Below, piece by piece: positions 8,267 through 16,031 of a DNA stretch of 50,164 nucleotides. The translations under genes were made by a program, and so were the position numbers. The notes beneath the pieces are model-generated. The model was not told the origin of the DNA, made no database searches, and saw only the letters and a list, made by a program, of their open reading frames with translations. The first letter of the stretch is position 1. Each line of letters begins with the position of its first letter. Origin of the DNA: Chloroflexota bacterium. Lineage in GTDB: Bacteria > Chloroflexota > Dehalococcoidia > UBA2247 > RBG-13-53-26. Location: contig VGOE01000006.1 of the NCBI GenBank assembly GCA_016876035.1, positions 1-50,164 on the forward strand. The letters are read 5' to 3'.

Positions 8267-9628
8267 TTGTATAGGGATCAGATTACTGAAGCACTGAAAC
8301 TCCATGATGCTGAATATGTAGAGATTCGCCTGGAAGAGAGCGAAGCTACCCGCATCCAGTATCGTGGAAGGGAACTGGATGACATCAGCCAACCCGCCAG
8401 TTTTGGGGGTAGCGTGCGGGCATTGGTGAGGGGGGGGTGGGGCTTTGTCAGCTTCAATGATCCGGCTAACCTGCGAGCAAAGGTTGATCTGGCAGTGAAG
8501 CAGGCGAAGCTGGTGGGAAGAGATGTTAGCCAGTTGGTTTCAGCCAATCCTGTGGTGGATTTTGTCGAAGAGGCGGCGGAGAAAGACAGCAGGTCTATCT
8601 CGTTAGCCGAAAAGAAACGTCTCCTGGATGAATACAATGACGTGATCTGGGGCATCCCCAAGATTGAGACCTCCATTATTGGCTACGGAGACAAAAGGAA
8701 GAGGGCCATTTTCGCCAATTCAGAGGGCAGCTACATTGAGCAAAAGAACAGCGATCTTTCTCTTCGGATTACCGTCATTGCCAGGGATGGTGGTGACATC
8801 CAGCAGGCTGGACTAAGCCTGGGAAGCAGGGGGGATTTCACGCAGATAGAGGGGCTTCATCAACAGGTAGGGGAGACTGCGCGGCGGGCAGTAGGATTGC
8901 TTACCGCACCGCAGGCGAAGAGCGGGGAGTATTGCGTGGTTCTGGATCCCGTGCTGGCCGGAGTCTTCACTCACGAAGCCTTCGGACACTTGTCTGAGGC
9001 TGACTTTACCTATGAGAATGAGCGACTGAAAGAAATAATGGTCCTGGGACGCAGGTTTGGCGGCGAGCATTTGAACATTGTCGACGGAGCAGCCGTTCCC
9101 AATTTGAGAGGCAGCTATAAGTACGACGATGAGGGGATACCGTCTACCAGAACCTACTTAATCAAGGAAGGGGTGCTAGTGGGCAGGCTGCATTCCCGCC
9201 AGACAGCAGCAAAGATGGGGGAGACAACAACAGGTAATGCCAGGGCAGTAGACTACCACTATCCTCCTATTGTGCGCATGACTAACACCTTTATTGAGCC
9301 ACAGCGGACTTCCTTTGATGAGATGATCGGTGACATTGAGGAAGGAATCTACGCTAAGAACTGGTACGGGGGCACCACCAGCATGGAGATGTTCACTTTT
9401 TCTGCTGGTGAGGCCTACAGGATTCGCCACGGGAAACTGGACGGTCTGTTGCGCCCGGTAGTCCTTACGGGAAATGTCTTTGATACCCTGAAGAATATAG
9501 ATGCTGTTGGAAATGACCTGGAGATGAATCAGGGTGGTGGTTGTGGCAAAGGGGAACAGTTCCCTCTGCCCGTATCTAATGGCAGTCCCCATATTCGTAT
9601 TAAGCGTTGTCTGGTGGGAGGGAAGTGA
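8267..9628 (+). CDS. tldD: TldD-type metalloprotease, catalytic subunit
   Basis: This 453-residue protein carries HEAFGH at residues 236-241, the zinc-binding HExxxH motif that marks TldD. It also has the N-terminal TldD/PmbA domain and the C-terminal GNARAVDYHYPPIVRMTN block of the family. TldD forms a heterodimer with TldE and trims unfolded peptides, including modified peptide precursors in some bacteria. The start is a TTG at 8267 with GGAGG at 8256-8260, a 6-base spacing. The subunit partner follows 55 bases downstream. No peptide-modification genes are nearby, so a general peptide-processing role is more likely than a dedicated natural-product one. Confidence 0.9.
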   Translation: MYRDQITEALKLHDAEYVEIRLEESEATRIQYRGRELDDISQPASFGGSVRALVRGGWGFVSFNDPANLRAKVDLAVKQAKLVGRDVSQLVSANPVVDFVEEAAEKDSRSISLAEKKRLLDEYNDVIWGIPKIETSIIGYGDKRKRAIFANSEGSYIEQKNSDLSLRITVIARDGGDIQQAGLSLGSRGDFTQIEGLHQQVGETARRAVGLLTAPQAKSGEYCVVLDPVLAGVFTHEAFGHLSEADFTYENERLKEIMVLGRRFGGEHLNIVDGAAVPNLRGSYKYDDEGIPSTRTYLIKEGVLVGRLHSRQTAAKMGETTTGNARAVDYHYPPIVRMTNTFIEPQRTSFDEMIGDIEEGIYAKNWYGGTTSMEMFTFSAGEAYRIRHGKLDGLLRPVVLTGNVFDTLKNIDAVGNDLEMNQGGGCGKGEQFPLPVSNGSPHIRIKRCLVGGK

Positions 9629-9683
9629 CCGGGGTGGGGAAGCGCCAGATGCCAAAGTATAGCACCAAATCTGGACTTCTGAA

Positions 9684-10988
9684 GTGGAAGAGCTTCTTTC
9701 TCTAGCAAAGAAGGCTGCTGAAGAGGCCGAGGTCTTCCTGGTTTCCTTTGAGGAGATGCCGGTGGTCTTTGAGGCCAACCGGCTAAAGCAGTTGCAGACC
9801 CGCCAGGGTGTATCGGTAGCTCTTCGGATTGTGCATCATGGGAGGATCGGGTTCTCCACGGCGACCAGGCTTGAGGATAGGGCTTCGCTGGTGGAGCGGG
9901 CGGTCGCGGTATCCCAATTCGGCACACCGTCAAGGTTTGAGCTCCCAGAGCCGCAGCCATATCCCAAGGTGGAAATCTACGACCCTGGGGTGGAAGCTTA
10001 TACAGCAAAACAAATGGTCAATCTTGGTGAAGACCTCATATTGAGGGTTCGGGAGCACACACCGGATATCCTCTGTGAGGCGACTATAGCCAGAAGCATC
10101 GTTTCGGTACGAATTCTGAACTCGCGGGGTGGAAGGGCAGAATTCCGTCGCAGCTCCTTTGTCATCAGTCTGTGGTGTAACCTTATTCGAGACACGGATA
10201 TGCTCTTTGTCGGCGATGCTGAAAGCTCGTGCCGACCGATTGACGACGTTGGCCGGGTCGCCAGTTCGGTAATCAATCAGCTCGAACTGGCTAAGAGACG
10301 GGCATCGGTATCGAGCGGACGTTTGCCAGTGATCTTCACTCCTCATGGGGTAGTAAGTGCTTTCATTGCCCCGCTGGCTGTGGCTTTCAATGGGAAGATG
10401 GTCCTGCAAGGTGCGTCTCCCCTGGTGAATAGGCGAGGGGAGAAGATATTCGATGAGAAACTATCCCTGAAAGATGACGCTACTGTTGTTCACCGCCCTG
10501 CCAGCCGTCCCTGTGATGACGAGGGAGTGCCCAGCCAGAAGACATTTCTCATCACAAATGGTGTCGTGGGGGATTTCTTGTATGACCTACAGACGGCTGG
10601 CCTGGCTGGCGTTCAAAGCACGGGTAGTGGAGACAGAAATGGTGGCACGCGGCTACCCGGGCCCTCGGTCAGCAGCCTCGTCTTTGAACTGGGCCAGGTT
10701 AGCTTCGAAGACATGCTCCGAGATATGGGCGAGGGGCTGGTGGTAGAGCAGCTTATGGGGGCAGCGCAGACTAACGTCCTGGGTGGCGAGTTCAGTGGCA
10801 ATGTTCTCCTCGGGTATAAAGTGGAGAGAGGAGAGATAGTTGGGCGGGTGAAGGACACCGTGGTCTCGGGAAACGTTTACCAAGTGCTGAGCAACCTTGC
10901 TGGCATCGGGCGCGAGGCAAGGTGGGTTGGGTCAGTTTTCACTCCGGCATTCTACTGCTCTGACTTGACTATAGGTAGCAAAGGATAA
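9684..10988 (+). CDS. tldE: TldE/PmbA-type protease subunit
   Basis: The 434-residue product is a TldD/PmbA family member that lacks the HExxxH zinc motif, as expected for the TldE (PmbA) partner. Visible family blocks include RQGVSVALRIVHHGRIGFS near residues 40-58 and GVPSQKTFLITNGVVGDFLYD near 270-290. Together with the upstream tldD it should form the TldD/TldE heterodimer, with the active site in TldD. The GTG start at 9684 has only a loose ribosome site (TCTGAA), so a nearby alternative start is possible. The C-terminus ends 6 bases before the next gene's GTG, so all three genes are probably one operon. Confidence 0.85.
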   Translation: MEELLSLAKKAAEEAEVFLVSFEEMPVVFEANRLKQLQTRQGVSVALRIVHHGRIGFSTATRLEDRASLVERAVAVSQFGTPSRFELPEPQPYPKVEIYDPGVEAYTAKQMVNLGEDLILRVREHTPDILCEATIARSIVSVRILNSRGGRAEFRRSSFVISLWCNLIRDTDMLFVGDAESSCRPIDDVGRVASSVINQLELAKRRASVSSGRLPVIFTPHGVVSAFIAPLAVAFNGKMVLQGASPLVNRRGEKIFDEKLSLKDDATVVHRPASRPCDDEGVPSQKTFLITNGVVGDFLYDLQTAGLAGVQSTGSGDRNGGTRLPGPSVSSLVFELGQVSFEDMLRDMGEGLVVEQLMGAAQTNVLGGEFSGNVLLGYKVERGEIVGRVKDTVVSGNVYQVLSNLAGIGREARWVGSVFTPAFYCSDLTIGSKG

Positions 10989-10994
10989 AGATCC

Positions 10995-11519
10995 GTGATA
11001 AAGGGCAAAAAGGTGATACTGCGCGAAAAAAGGCTGGAAGATGCCTGGGACGACTACATGTGGAAAAAGGATGCTGACCTGGCTTATCTGGATGCCACAT
11101 TTCCACTGGATGTCCCTTTCTCTGTCTATTTGGCTAGCTACAGTGACGAGCTTCGTTATCCAGACTCGAGATCATACCGCTATGCGATAGAAACGGCGGA
11201 AGGCAAACATATTGGCAATTGCAGTTGTTACAATGTTGATCACCGTTCAGGGGAAGCCGAGCTAGGCATCCTCATCGGGGAGCCTGAGTATTGGGCCAAA
11301 GGATACGGTAGTGATGCTGTGACTGCACTGGTAGACCATGTTTTCAGGAAGAACCATCTCAAGAGGATATACCTGCACACCTTGGAGGATAACATAAGGG
11401 CGCAGAGGTGTTTCCAGAAATGCGGCTTTGTGGTTCGTGGGCACGTCGTCAGGGGAATATACAAGTTTGTACTTATGGAAATCAAGAGGGGAAAGGTTTC
11501 CTCCACGGAGGGAGTCTGA
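10995..11519 (+). CDS. GNAT acetyltransferase (RimJ/RimL-like)
   Basis: A 174-residue GNAT protein. The acetyl-CoA binding region is GEPEYWAKGYGSDAV (about residues 95-109), followed by the typical LHTLEDNIRAQRCFQKCGF block near 128-146. This pattern is that of the Acetyltransf_3 / RimJ-RimL subgroup, which acetylates protein N-termini or small amines. The GTG start at 10995 lies 6 bases after tldE with no strong site of its own, suggesting translational coupling. The target is unknown. Confidence 0.8.
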   Translation: MIKGKKVILREKRLEDAWDDYMWKKDADLAYLDATFPLDVPFSVYLASYSDELRYPDSRSYRYAIETAEGKHIGNCSCYNVDHRSGEAELGILIGEPEYWAKGYGSDAVTALVDHVFRKNHLKRIYLHTLEDNIRAQRCFQKCGFVVRGHVVRGIYKFVLMEIKRGKVSSTEGV

Positions 11520-11603
11520 TTAGGCATTTGTAATCAGGGCTTCTGTTGACCGTGTGTTGTCTGGGCCGTTGTTAGGTCAGAGTATTCTGTGATAAGAACT
11601 AGA

Positions 11604-11634
11604 CGGTGGCTGCCTCTCCAAGAAGCAGCCACCG
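11604..11634. terminator. bidirectional terminator between convergent genes
   Basis: CGGTGGCTGC (11604-11613) and GCAGCCACCG (11625-11634) form a perfect 10-bp stem with an 11-base loop, followed by CTTATTATCT. It lies between the end of the acetyltransferase gene and the convergent SDR gene, so it could serve both. Confidence 0.6.
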
Positions 11635-11682
11635 CTTATTATCTCAAGTTCTCCCTGCTGCCCGCGGCTAAGCGCGCAGTTG

Positions 11683-12624
11683 CTATTTCTTCTCCTTCTC
11701 CTCTGGTGGCGCCGGGTTGACGTAGCCCTTGAGCAGATTCGGCACGCACTTCTCCACTTCGTCTATGGTCCATTTCCCGTAGGTGTCCCAGTCCCTGTTG
11801 TAGATCGCGGTCTCCTTTGACGGCGCCCAGTAGGAGAAGAACGCCCCCGCCGCACCGAAGATGCAGCCGTTGATATGGCCGGCCTTGTCGGTGGCCAGGT
11901 AAGCCGGAATAGCCGCCAGGTAGTCGGCGGTAGCCACATGGGTTACCTCATCGTACTTCTCTTTGGTCCACAGCCCGGATTCCACCCTCTTCTTGTAGCC
12001 GGCCAGCACGTCTGGCCCCATGGTCATCCTGGTCGCTGCCCTGGGACAGATGGCGTTGCAGGTTACCCCGTACCGGCCAAGCTCCCAGGCCACGGCATAG
12101 GTCAGGCTGGTGATGCCGCCCTTGGCAGCCCCATAGTTCACGTGCCCCACTGTTCCCACAAAGGCCTCCGAGATGGTGTTGATGATCCGGCCGTACTTCT
12201 GCTCCCTCATCAGCGGGGCGGCATGTCTGATGGTGTTGAACGTCCCCTTGAGATGGACCGCTATCACCACGTCCCAGTCCTCTTCCGAGAGGTTCCAGAT
12301 CATTCTGGCCCTGTCGATGCCGGCAACATTGACCAAGATGTCTATCCTGCCGAAGTTGCTCACGCAGGCCTGGATCATGGCCTCCGCAGCCTTGAAATCC
12401 GCCACGCTGCCGTACTGCGGAACCGCTTGAACGCCCAGCTTCTTGCACTCGTCAACGGTGGCGTCGGCCAGAGAGGTGCTGGCTCCCTTGCCATCAACGC
12501 CTCCTCCCAGGTCGCAGACCACGATGTTGGCACCCTCGGCGGCCAGCGCCAGTGCCACTGCCTTGCCGATGCCGCTCCCGGCACCAGTCACCACCGCATT
12601 CCTGCCTTTCAGTCTGTCAGCCAT
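11683..12624 (-). CDS. SDR family dehydrogenase, paralogue 1 of 3
   Basis: The 313-residue short-chain dehydrogenase has the cofactor motif TGAGSGIG near residues 13-20, the NVAG block, and a catalytic Tyr-x-x-x-Lys in YGAAKGG with an upstream Ser in TISEAF. An acidic residue ending strand 2 (VVCDLG) points to NAD rather than NADP. The C-terminus continues past the usual 250 residues to a KGYVNPAPP tail shared with the next two genes. Start is ATG 12624, 9 bases after an AGGAGGA site; an upstream TTG abuts that site and is less likely. Family and context suggest oxidation of a hydroxyacyl-CoA or alicyclic alcohol; the substrate is unknown. Confidence 0.82.
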   Translation of the reverse strand: MADRLKGRNAVVTGAGSGIGKAVALALAAEGANIVVCDLGGGVDGKGASTSLADATVDECKKLGVQAVPQYGSVADFKAAEAMIQACVSNFGRIDILVNVAGIDRARMIWNLSEEDWDVVIAVHLKGTFNTIRHAAPLMREQKYGRIINTISEAFVGTVGHVNYGAAKGGITSLTYAVAWELGRYGVTCNAICPRAATRMTMGPDVLAGYKKRVESGLWTKEKYDEVTHVATADYLAAIPAYLATDKAGHINGCIFGAAGAFFSYWAPSKETAIYNRDWDTYGKWTIDEVEKCVPNLLKGYVNPAPPEEKEKK

Positions 12625-12657
12625 TGTATCCAATCCTCCTTATCGAATGATCTGTCT

Positions 12658-13602
12658 CTACTTCTTCTCTTCCGGCTTCGGCGGAGCCGGGTTAACATAT
12701 CCCTTGAGCAGTTTGTCTGCTGAGAATGCCGATTTGATGGCCTCCAGCGTCCATGGCCCTTCACTCGGGTTTTCCACCTGGGCCACCGTCTCCGGCTTGC
12801 TGTAGCGGGCCACAGTGAGGGCAGTGGTCAGGAACACCTGCCCGTTGATCAGGGCAGCGTCATCGCTGGCCAGGAAGGCCACCACCTTGGCAAATCCCGA
12901 AGGATCAACCATCTCCCGGTCCATTCTCTTCAGGACGGAGGGGTCCATCAGTCCCTTCTCCACGCGCTTCACCACCATCTCGCGCACCTTGGGATCATCT
13001 GTCATCCGCGTCTTCGCTCTGGGGCAGATGGCGTTGACCGTTATCCCTGACGGGCCCAGCTCCTGTGCTGCCCCCCAGGTGAGGGTCACGATGCCGCCCT
13101 TGGCTGCGCCGTAGTTGAGGTGGGTCACACCGCCCAGCCAGGCCTCCGAAGTGCAGTTGATGATCCTGCCGTACTTCTGCTCCCTCATCAGCGGAGCCGC
13201 CTGCCGCATGAAATTGAACGTGCCCTTCAGGTGGACGGCTATCACCTGATCCCATTCCCCCTCGGACATGTTCCAGATCATCTTGGGCTTGTCTATCCCG
13301 GCGATGTTGCACAGGATGTCTATCCTGCCGAAGTTGTCCACGCAGGCCTTGACCGCCGCCTCGGCATCACTGAAGCTGGCTACGTTGCCGAACTGGGCTA
13401 TCGCTTTCACCCCGTGCTTCTTGCACTCGGCCACCGTCTCGCTGGCCGGGCTCTGGTCGGTCCCCGAACCGTCCACGGCTACGCCGAGGTCGCAGGCCAC
13501 CACGTTGGCGCCCTCCTCTGCCAGGGCCACGGCCACCGCCTTGCCGATACCTCTCCCGGCACCGGTAACCACGGCATTTCTTCCCTTCAGTTTATCGCCC
13601 AT
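12658..13602 (-). CDS. SDR family dehydrogenase, paralogue 2 of 3
   Basis: A 314-residue SDR with TGAGRGIG near residues 13-20, an ACDLG strand end, NIAG, catalytic YGAAK, and Ser in CTSEAW. The C-terminal tail LLKGYVNPAPPKPEEKK nearly matches paralogue 1, which supports tandem duplication. ATG 13602 is preceded by AAGGAGG. The spacing to the next gene is 33 bases on the same strand. The extended C-terminal region (about 240-314) beyond the Rossmann core is larger than in standard SDRs and may give substrate or partner specificity. Role in an acyl-CoA or ring-alcohol oxidation step is inferred. Confidence 0.82.
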   Translation of the reverse strand: MGDKLKGRNAVVTGAGRGIGKAVAVALAEEGANVVACDLGVAVDGSGTDQSPASETVAECKKHGVKAIAQFGNVASFSDAEAAVKACVDNFGRIDILCNIAGIDKPKMIWNMSEGEWDQVIAVHLKGTFNFMRQAAPLMREQKYGRIINCTSEAWLGGVTHLNYGAAKGGIVTLTWGAAQELGPSGITVNAICPRAKTRMTDDPKVREMVVKRVEKGLMDPSVLKRMDREMVDPSGFAKVVAFLASDDAALINGQVFLTTALTVARYSKPETVAQVENPSEGPWTLEAIKSAFSADKLLKGYVNPAPPKPEEKK

Positions 13603-13762
13603 ATTAAGCCCTCCTTAAATTCTTCGATTCCTGATTCTGGGGTACACAGTATCTACCTACTACTAGAGACCAAATCCAGGTGTACTTGTGTGGTAAGGCA
13701 ATCGGTGCTCCAATTCGACACCTATCTCTACGGCGCCCACAATCACAGCAGTGAACCCATCT

Positions 13763-14710
13763 TCAGTCTTTGCGCGGGGCTGGGTTAACGTAGTCCACCA
13801 GCAACTGCTGAGGCACCAGCTTCTCCAGTTCGTCAACACTCCACTTCCCCCCAGACTCCCAGTCCTGGGAAAGCGTCCTAACTATCTGAGGATGGTTCCA
13901 GATTCCAATAGTAACTCTTGAAGCAACGAAGACGCAGCCGTTGATGTCGGCAGCGGCATTGCTGGCCAGATAAGCTATGAAGGGAGCAAAGTACTCTGGA
14001 TCGGCACCATCTCTCCTGGTTTCTTCCATGCCTTTGAGTCGTTCCTCTGTTATCAGCCCCGCTGCGATCCTCTTTTCCAGTCCTTCTGTTAGAGAATCGT
14101 CACCGACGCTTAGCCTTGTCCGTGCCCTGGGGGCGAAGGCATTGCAGGTCACTCCATATCTTCCCATCTCCCGGGCAATGGCGTAGGTCAGGCTAACGAT
14201 GCCTCCCTTGGCAGCAGCATAGTTGGTGTGGCCCACAGTCCCGGCGTAGGCTTCGGAGGTGCAATTGATTATCCTGCCGTAGCGCTGCTGCCTCATCAGA
14301 ACGCAAGCGTGCCGGCAAAGGTTCCAGGTTCCCTTGAGATGGACAGCCAGCAACCGGTCCCATTCCTCTTCCGACATATTGAAAATCATTTTGGGCCTGA
14401 GAATGCCAGCTATGTTGCATAGAATGTCTATCTTGCCAAAACTGTTGACGCAGGTTCGGACTATGTCTTCAGCAGCCCCGAAGTTTGACACGTCCCCATA
14501 GTGCGGGACAGCCTTTACCCCTAGCTTACGACACTCTTCTGTTACGCTATCGGCAGGCGAGGCGTCCTTCCCAGCCCCATCCGTGCCTCCACCCAGGTCG
14601 CAGACGACGACATTAGCCCCTTCCTCAGCCAGGGCTAGAGCAACAGCTCTGCCTACTCCTCTCCCGGCGCCAGTGACTATGGCATTTCTGCCTTTCAGTC
14701 TTTGCCCCAC
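13763..14710 (-). CDS. SDR family dehydrogenase, paralogue 3 of 3
   Basis: This 315-residue SDR shows TGAGRGVG, VVCDLG, NIAG and YAAAKGG with Ser in CTSEAY. It ends with DYVNPAPRKD, the degenerate form of the tail seen in paralogues 1 and 2. It is the most diverged of the three. Start is GTG 14710 with a GGGAAGAG stretch upstream. About 160 bases separate it from paralogue 2, the longest gap in the group, so an internal promoter is possible. It follows the MaoC gene by only 24 bases. The three SDRs may act on related intermediates or form hetero-oligomers. Confidence 0.8.
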   Translation of the reverse strand: MGQRLKGRNAIVTGAGRGVGRAVALALAEEGANVVVCDLGGGTDGAGKDASPADSVTEECRKLGVKAVPHYGDVSNFGAAEDIVRTCVNSFGKIDILCNIAGILRPKMIFNMSEEEWDRLLAVHLKGTWNLCRHACVLMRQQRYGRIINCTSEAYAGTVGHTNYAAAKGGIVSLTYAIAREMGRYGVTCNAFAPRARTRLSVGDDSLTEGLEKRIAAGLITEERLKGMEETRRDGADPEYFAPFIAYLASNAAADINGCVFVASRVTIGIWNHPQIVRTLSQDWESGGKWSVDELEKLVPQQLLVDYVNPAPRKD

Positions 14711-14734
14711 CCTGTGCTTTCTCTTCCCGCCAGT

Positions 14735-15163
14735 CTACTTCTTGGAGGGCAACGCCACTACGGCTGTACCCGGGGTGATCTGTTTGCCTTCAGGATTTTC
14801 AACCCAAATCTGGCACTCTACCAGATTCTCACCACCCTCGCTATATTTCTTGGTTACCTTACCACTGAGCTTGAGCGCTTGTCCGGGTAAGGCATTGCCT
14901 CGATATTGCACGCTGAGTTTCCGCAGTTCGCCCTTATCGCCAATCCAATCGGTAAGCAATTGCGAAAGGAAAGCTGCCTCCAGCCTGCCATGAACAATCG
15001 GTCCGGGGAATCCCAGGGATTGAGCAAAATCCTTATCGTAGTGGAGCTCGAAGTAGTCGCCTGAGGCCCCGGCCCACCTGACCAGCGTCTGTGTGGTAGG
15101 AGTCTTCTCCATAACGGGCAGGCTCATGCCTTCTTGGACGTCGTCGAAATAAAGCTGCGCCAT
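14735..15163 (-). CDS. MaoC-like hydratase/dehydratase subunit
   Basis: A 142-residue single hot-dog fold protein of the MaoC family. The hydratase-2 region is visible as SGDYFELHYDKDFAQSLGF (about residues 34-52), containing the usual Asp/His pair, followed by PIVHGRL. Such proteins hydrate 2-enoyl-CoA to the (R)-3-hydroxy form. ATG 15163 has an AGGAGGA site. The upstream gene encodes a partner of the MaoC N-terminal type, so the two probably form a heterodimer, as known for some steroid-degrading actinobacterial hydratases. Downstream SDRs could oxidise the hydroxyacyl product. Confidence 0.8.
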   Translation of the reverse strand: MAQLYFDDVQEGMSLPVMEKTPTTQTLVRWAGASGDYFELHYDKDFAQSLGFPGPIVHGRLEAAFLSQLLTDWIGDKGELRKLSVQYRGNALPGQALKLSGKVTKKYSEGGENLVECQIWVENPEGKQITPGTAVVALPSKK

Positions 15164-15181
15164 GTATCATATCCTCCTTCG

Positions 15182-15604
15182 CTAGTAGCTCATGATGGTG
15201 TTGGTGCTTACTGCCACCACTTCACCCTTCTGGTTGGTGTGGGTGGATTTGTATACCATGAGAGCCCTCGGCCCTTTATCGCTGGACTTGTCCTGAAGCT
15301 CGAAGAACTCGTGGGTGGTGTTGATGGTGTCACCTGCTTTGATGGGCTTGAAAAAGTCCCAGTCTGCGCCAGCGGCTACACTCCGCTTGAAAGGGAGGGG
15401 GATACCCAGTGCCAGCGCCCCCCCGCTGATCATTGCTGTGGTAATCATGGATGGTGGAACAGTATCCTTCCACTTAGGATTCCGGTCTTCAATGCAGTCG
15501 CAAAGCAGACGAATCATGTGTTTGTCGATCTCCATCGATTCTTTGCTCTTCTTGCCTTGCAAGGACTTTATTTCGTCCATGGGGGCGATTCGCCGTTCAA
15601 CCAT
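15182..15604 (-). CDS. MaoC N-terminal-type hydratase subunit (FAS1-like dehydratase)
   Basis: This 140-residue protein matches the pattern of the MaoC_dehydrat_N group: a short N-terminus, the APPSMITT-like stretch (here VPPSMITTAM), then ADWDFFKPIKAGDTINTTH near residues 80-98. These chains usually lack the catalytic Asp/His and bind the CoA substrate in a heterodimer with a MaoC chain such as the one 18 bases downstream. ATG 15604 has a GGAGG site. It is the first gene of the minus-strand MaoC-SDR operon. Confidence 0.75.
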   Translation of the reverse strand: MVERRIAPMDEIKSLQGKKSKESMEIDKHMIRLLCDCIEDRNPKWKDTVPPSMITTAMISGGALALGIPLPFKRSVAAGADWDFFKPIKAGDTINTTHEFFELQDKSSDKGPRALMVYKSTHTNQKGEVVAVSTNTIMSY

Positions 15605-15715
15605 ATACCCTCCTTTAGAAGTTAGAAGTCGCTGCTTTCATAGAATATCGTAAAACGAGCGTCACTGTCAAACCTGACGCCTGTCGCGGACGGCTGGAGG
15701 TGGAAGGCCGACCAG

Positions 15716-16031
15716 CTAACATCCAGCCTTATTGGGCGCCGAGTCATCCTTGGCGAAAGAACGGGCATCAGCACAGAATCCACCGGGGCAGACGACAACG
15801 CCATTGGGGCCATGCTGGTGCTCAGGCAACAACGCCATTCAACTGGCGCACCACTTTGACCCTTGCGGGGCTTTGGTAATTCTTGCACTGGATGCACAAC
15901 ACGACTTCGTTGCCTGCTTCCATAACACGACTGGCCTTGAAATCAATTCCCACGTCGCCAGTCAGCAGGGTGTTTCTACTACCCAATCCCGGTGTTCCAG
16001 GAGACCCTCCACATATTGCCCAAATTCTCAA
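15716..16031 (-). pseudogene. degraded Mrr-like restriction endonuclease fragment
   Basis: The frame from 16031 to a stop at 15822 encodes TGDVGIDFKAS, then CIQCKNYQSP and VRQLNGVVA. This is the D...QxK nuclease core typical of Mrr-type endonucleases. After the stop, a frame shifted by one base continues as GPNGVVVCPGGFCADARSFAK to a stop at 15716, matching the next conserved strand and helix of that fold. The gene therefore looks frameshifted, and its N-terminal half is missing or unrecognisable. It starts in a TTGA overlap with the SNF2 helicase stop, so it was probably the last gene of that operon. Assembly error could mimic the frameshift. Confidence 0.6.

Noticed and set aside
11875-12723. 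Long plus-strand frames over the SDR genes (also at 13120-13788)
   Set aside because: They are shadows of clear SDR coding sequences with intact cofactor and catalytic motifs on the minus strand.
15622-15897. A 91-codon minus-strand frame beside the MaoC gene
   Set aside because: It overlaps the Mrr-like remnant in another frame; the Mrr frames have recognisable motifs and this one has none.
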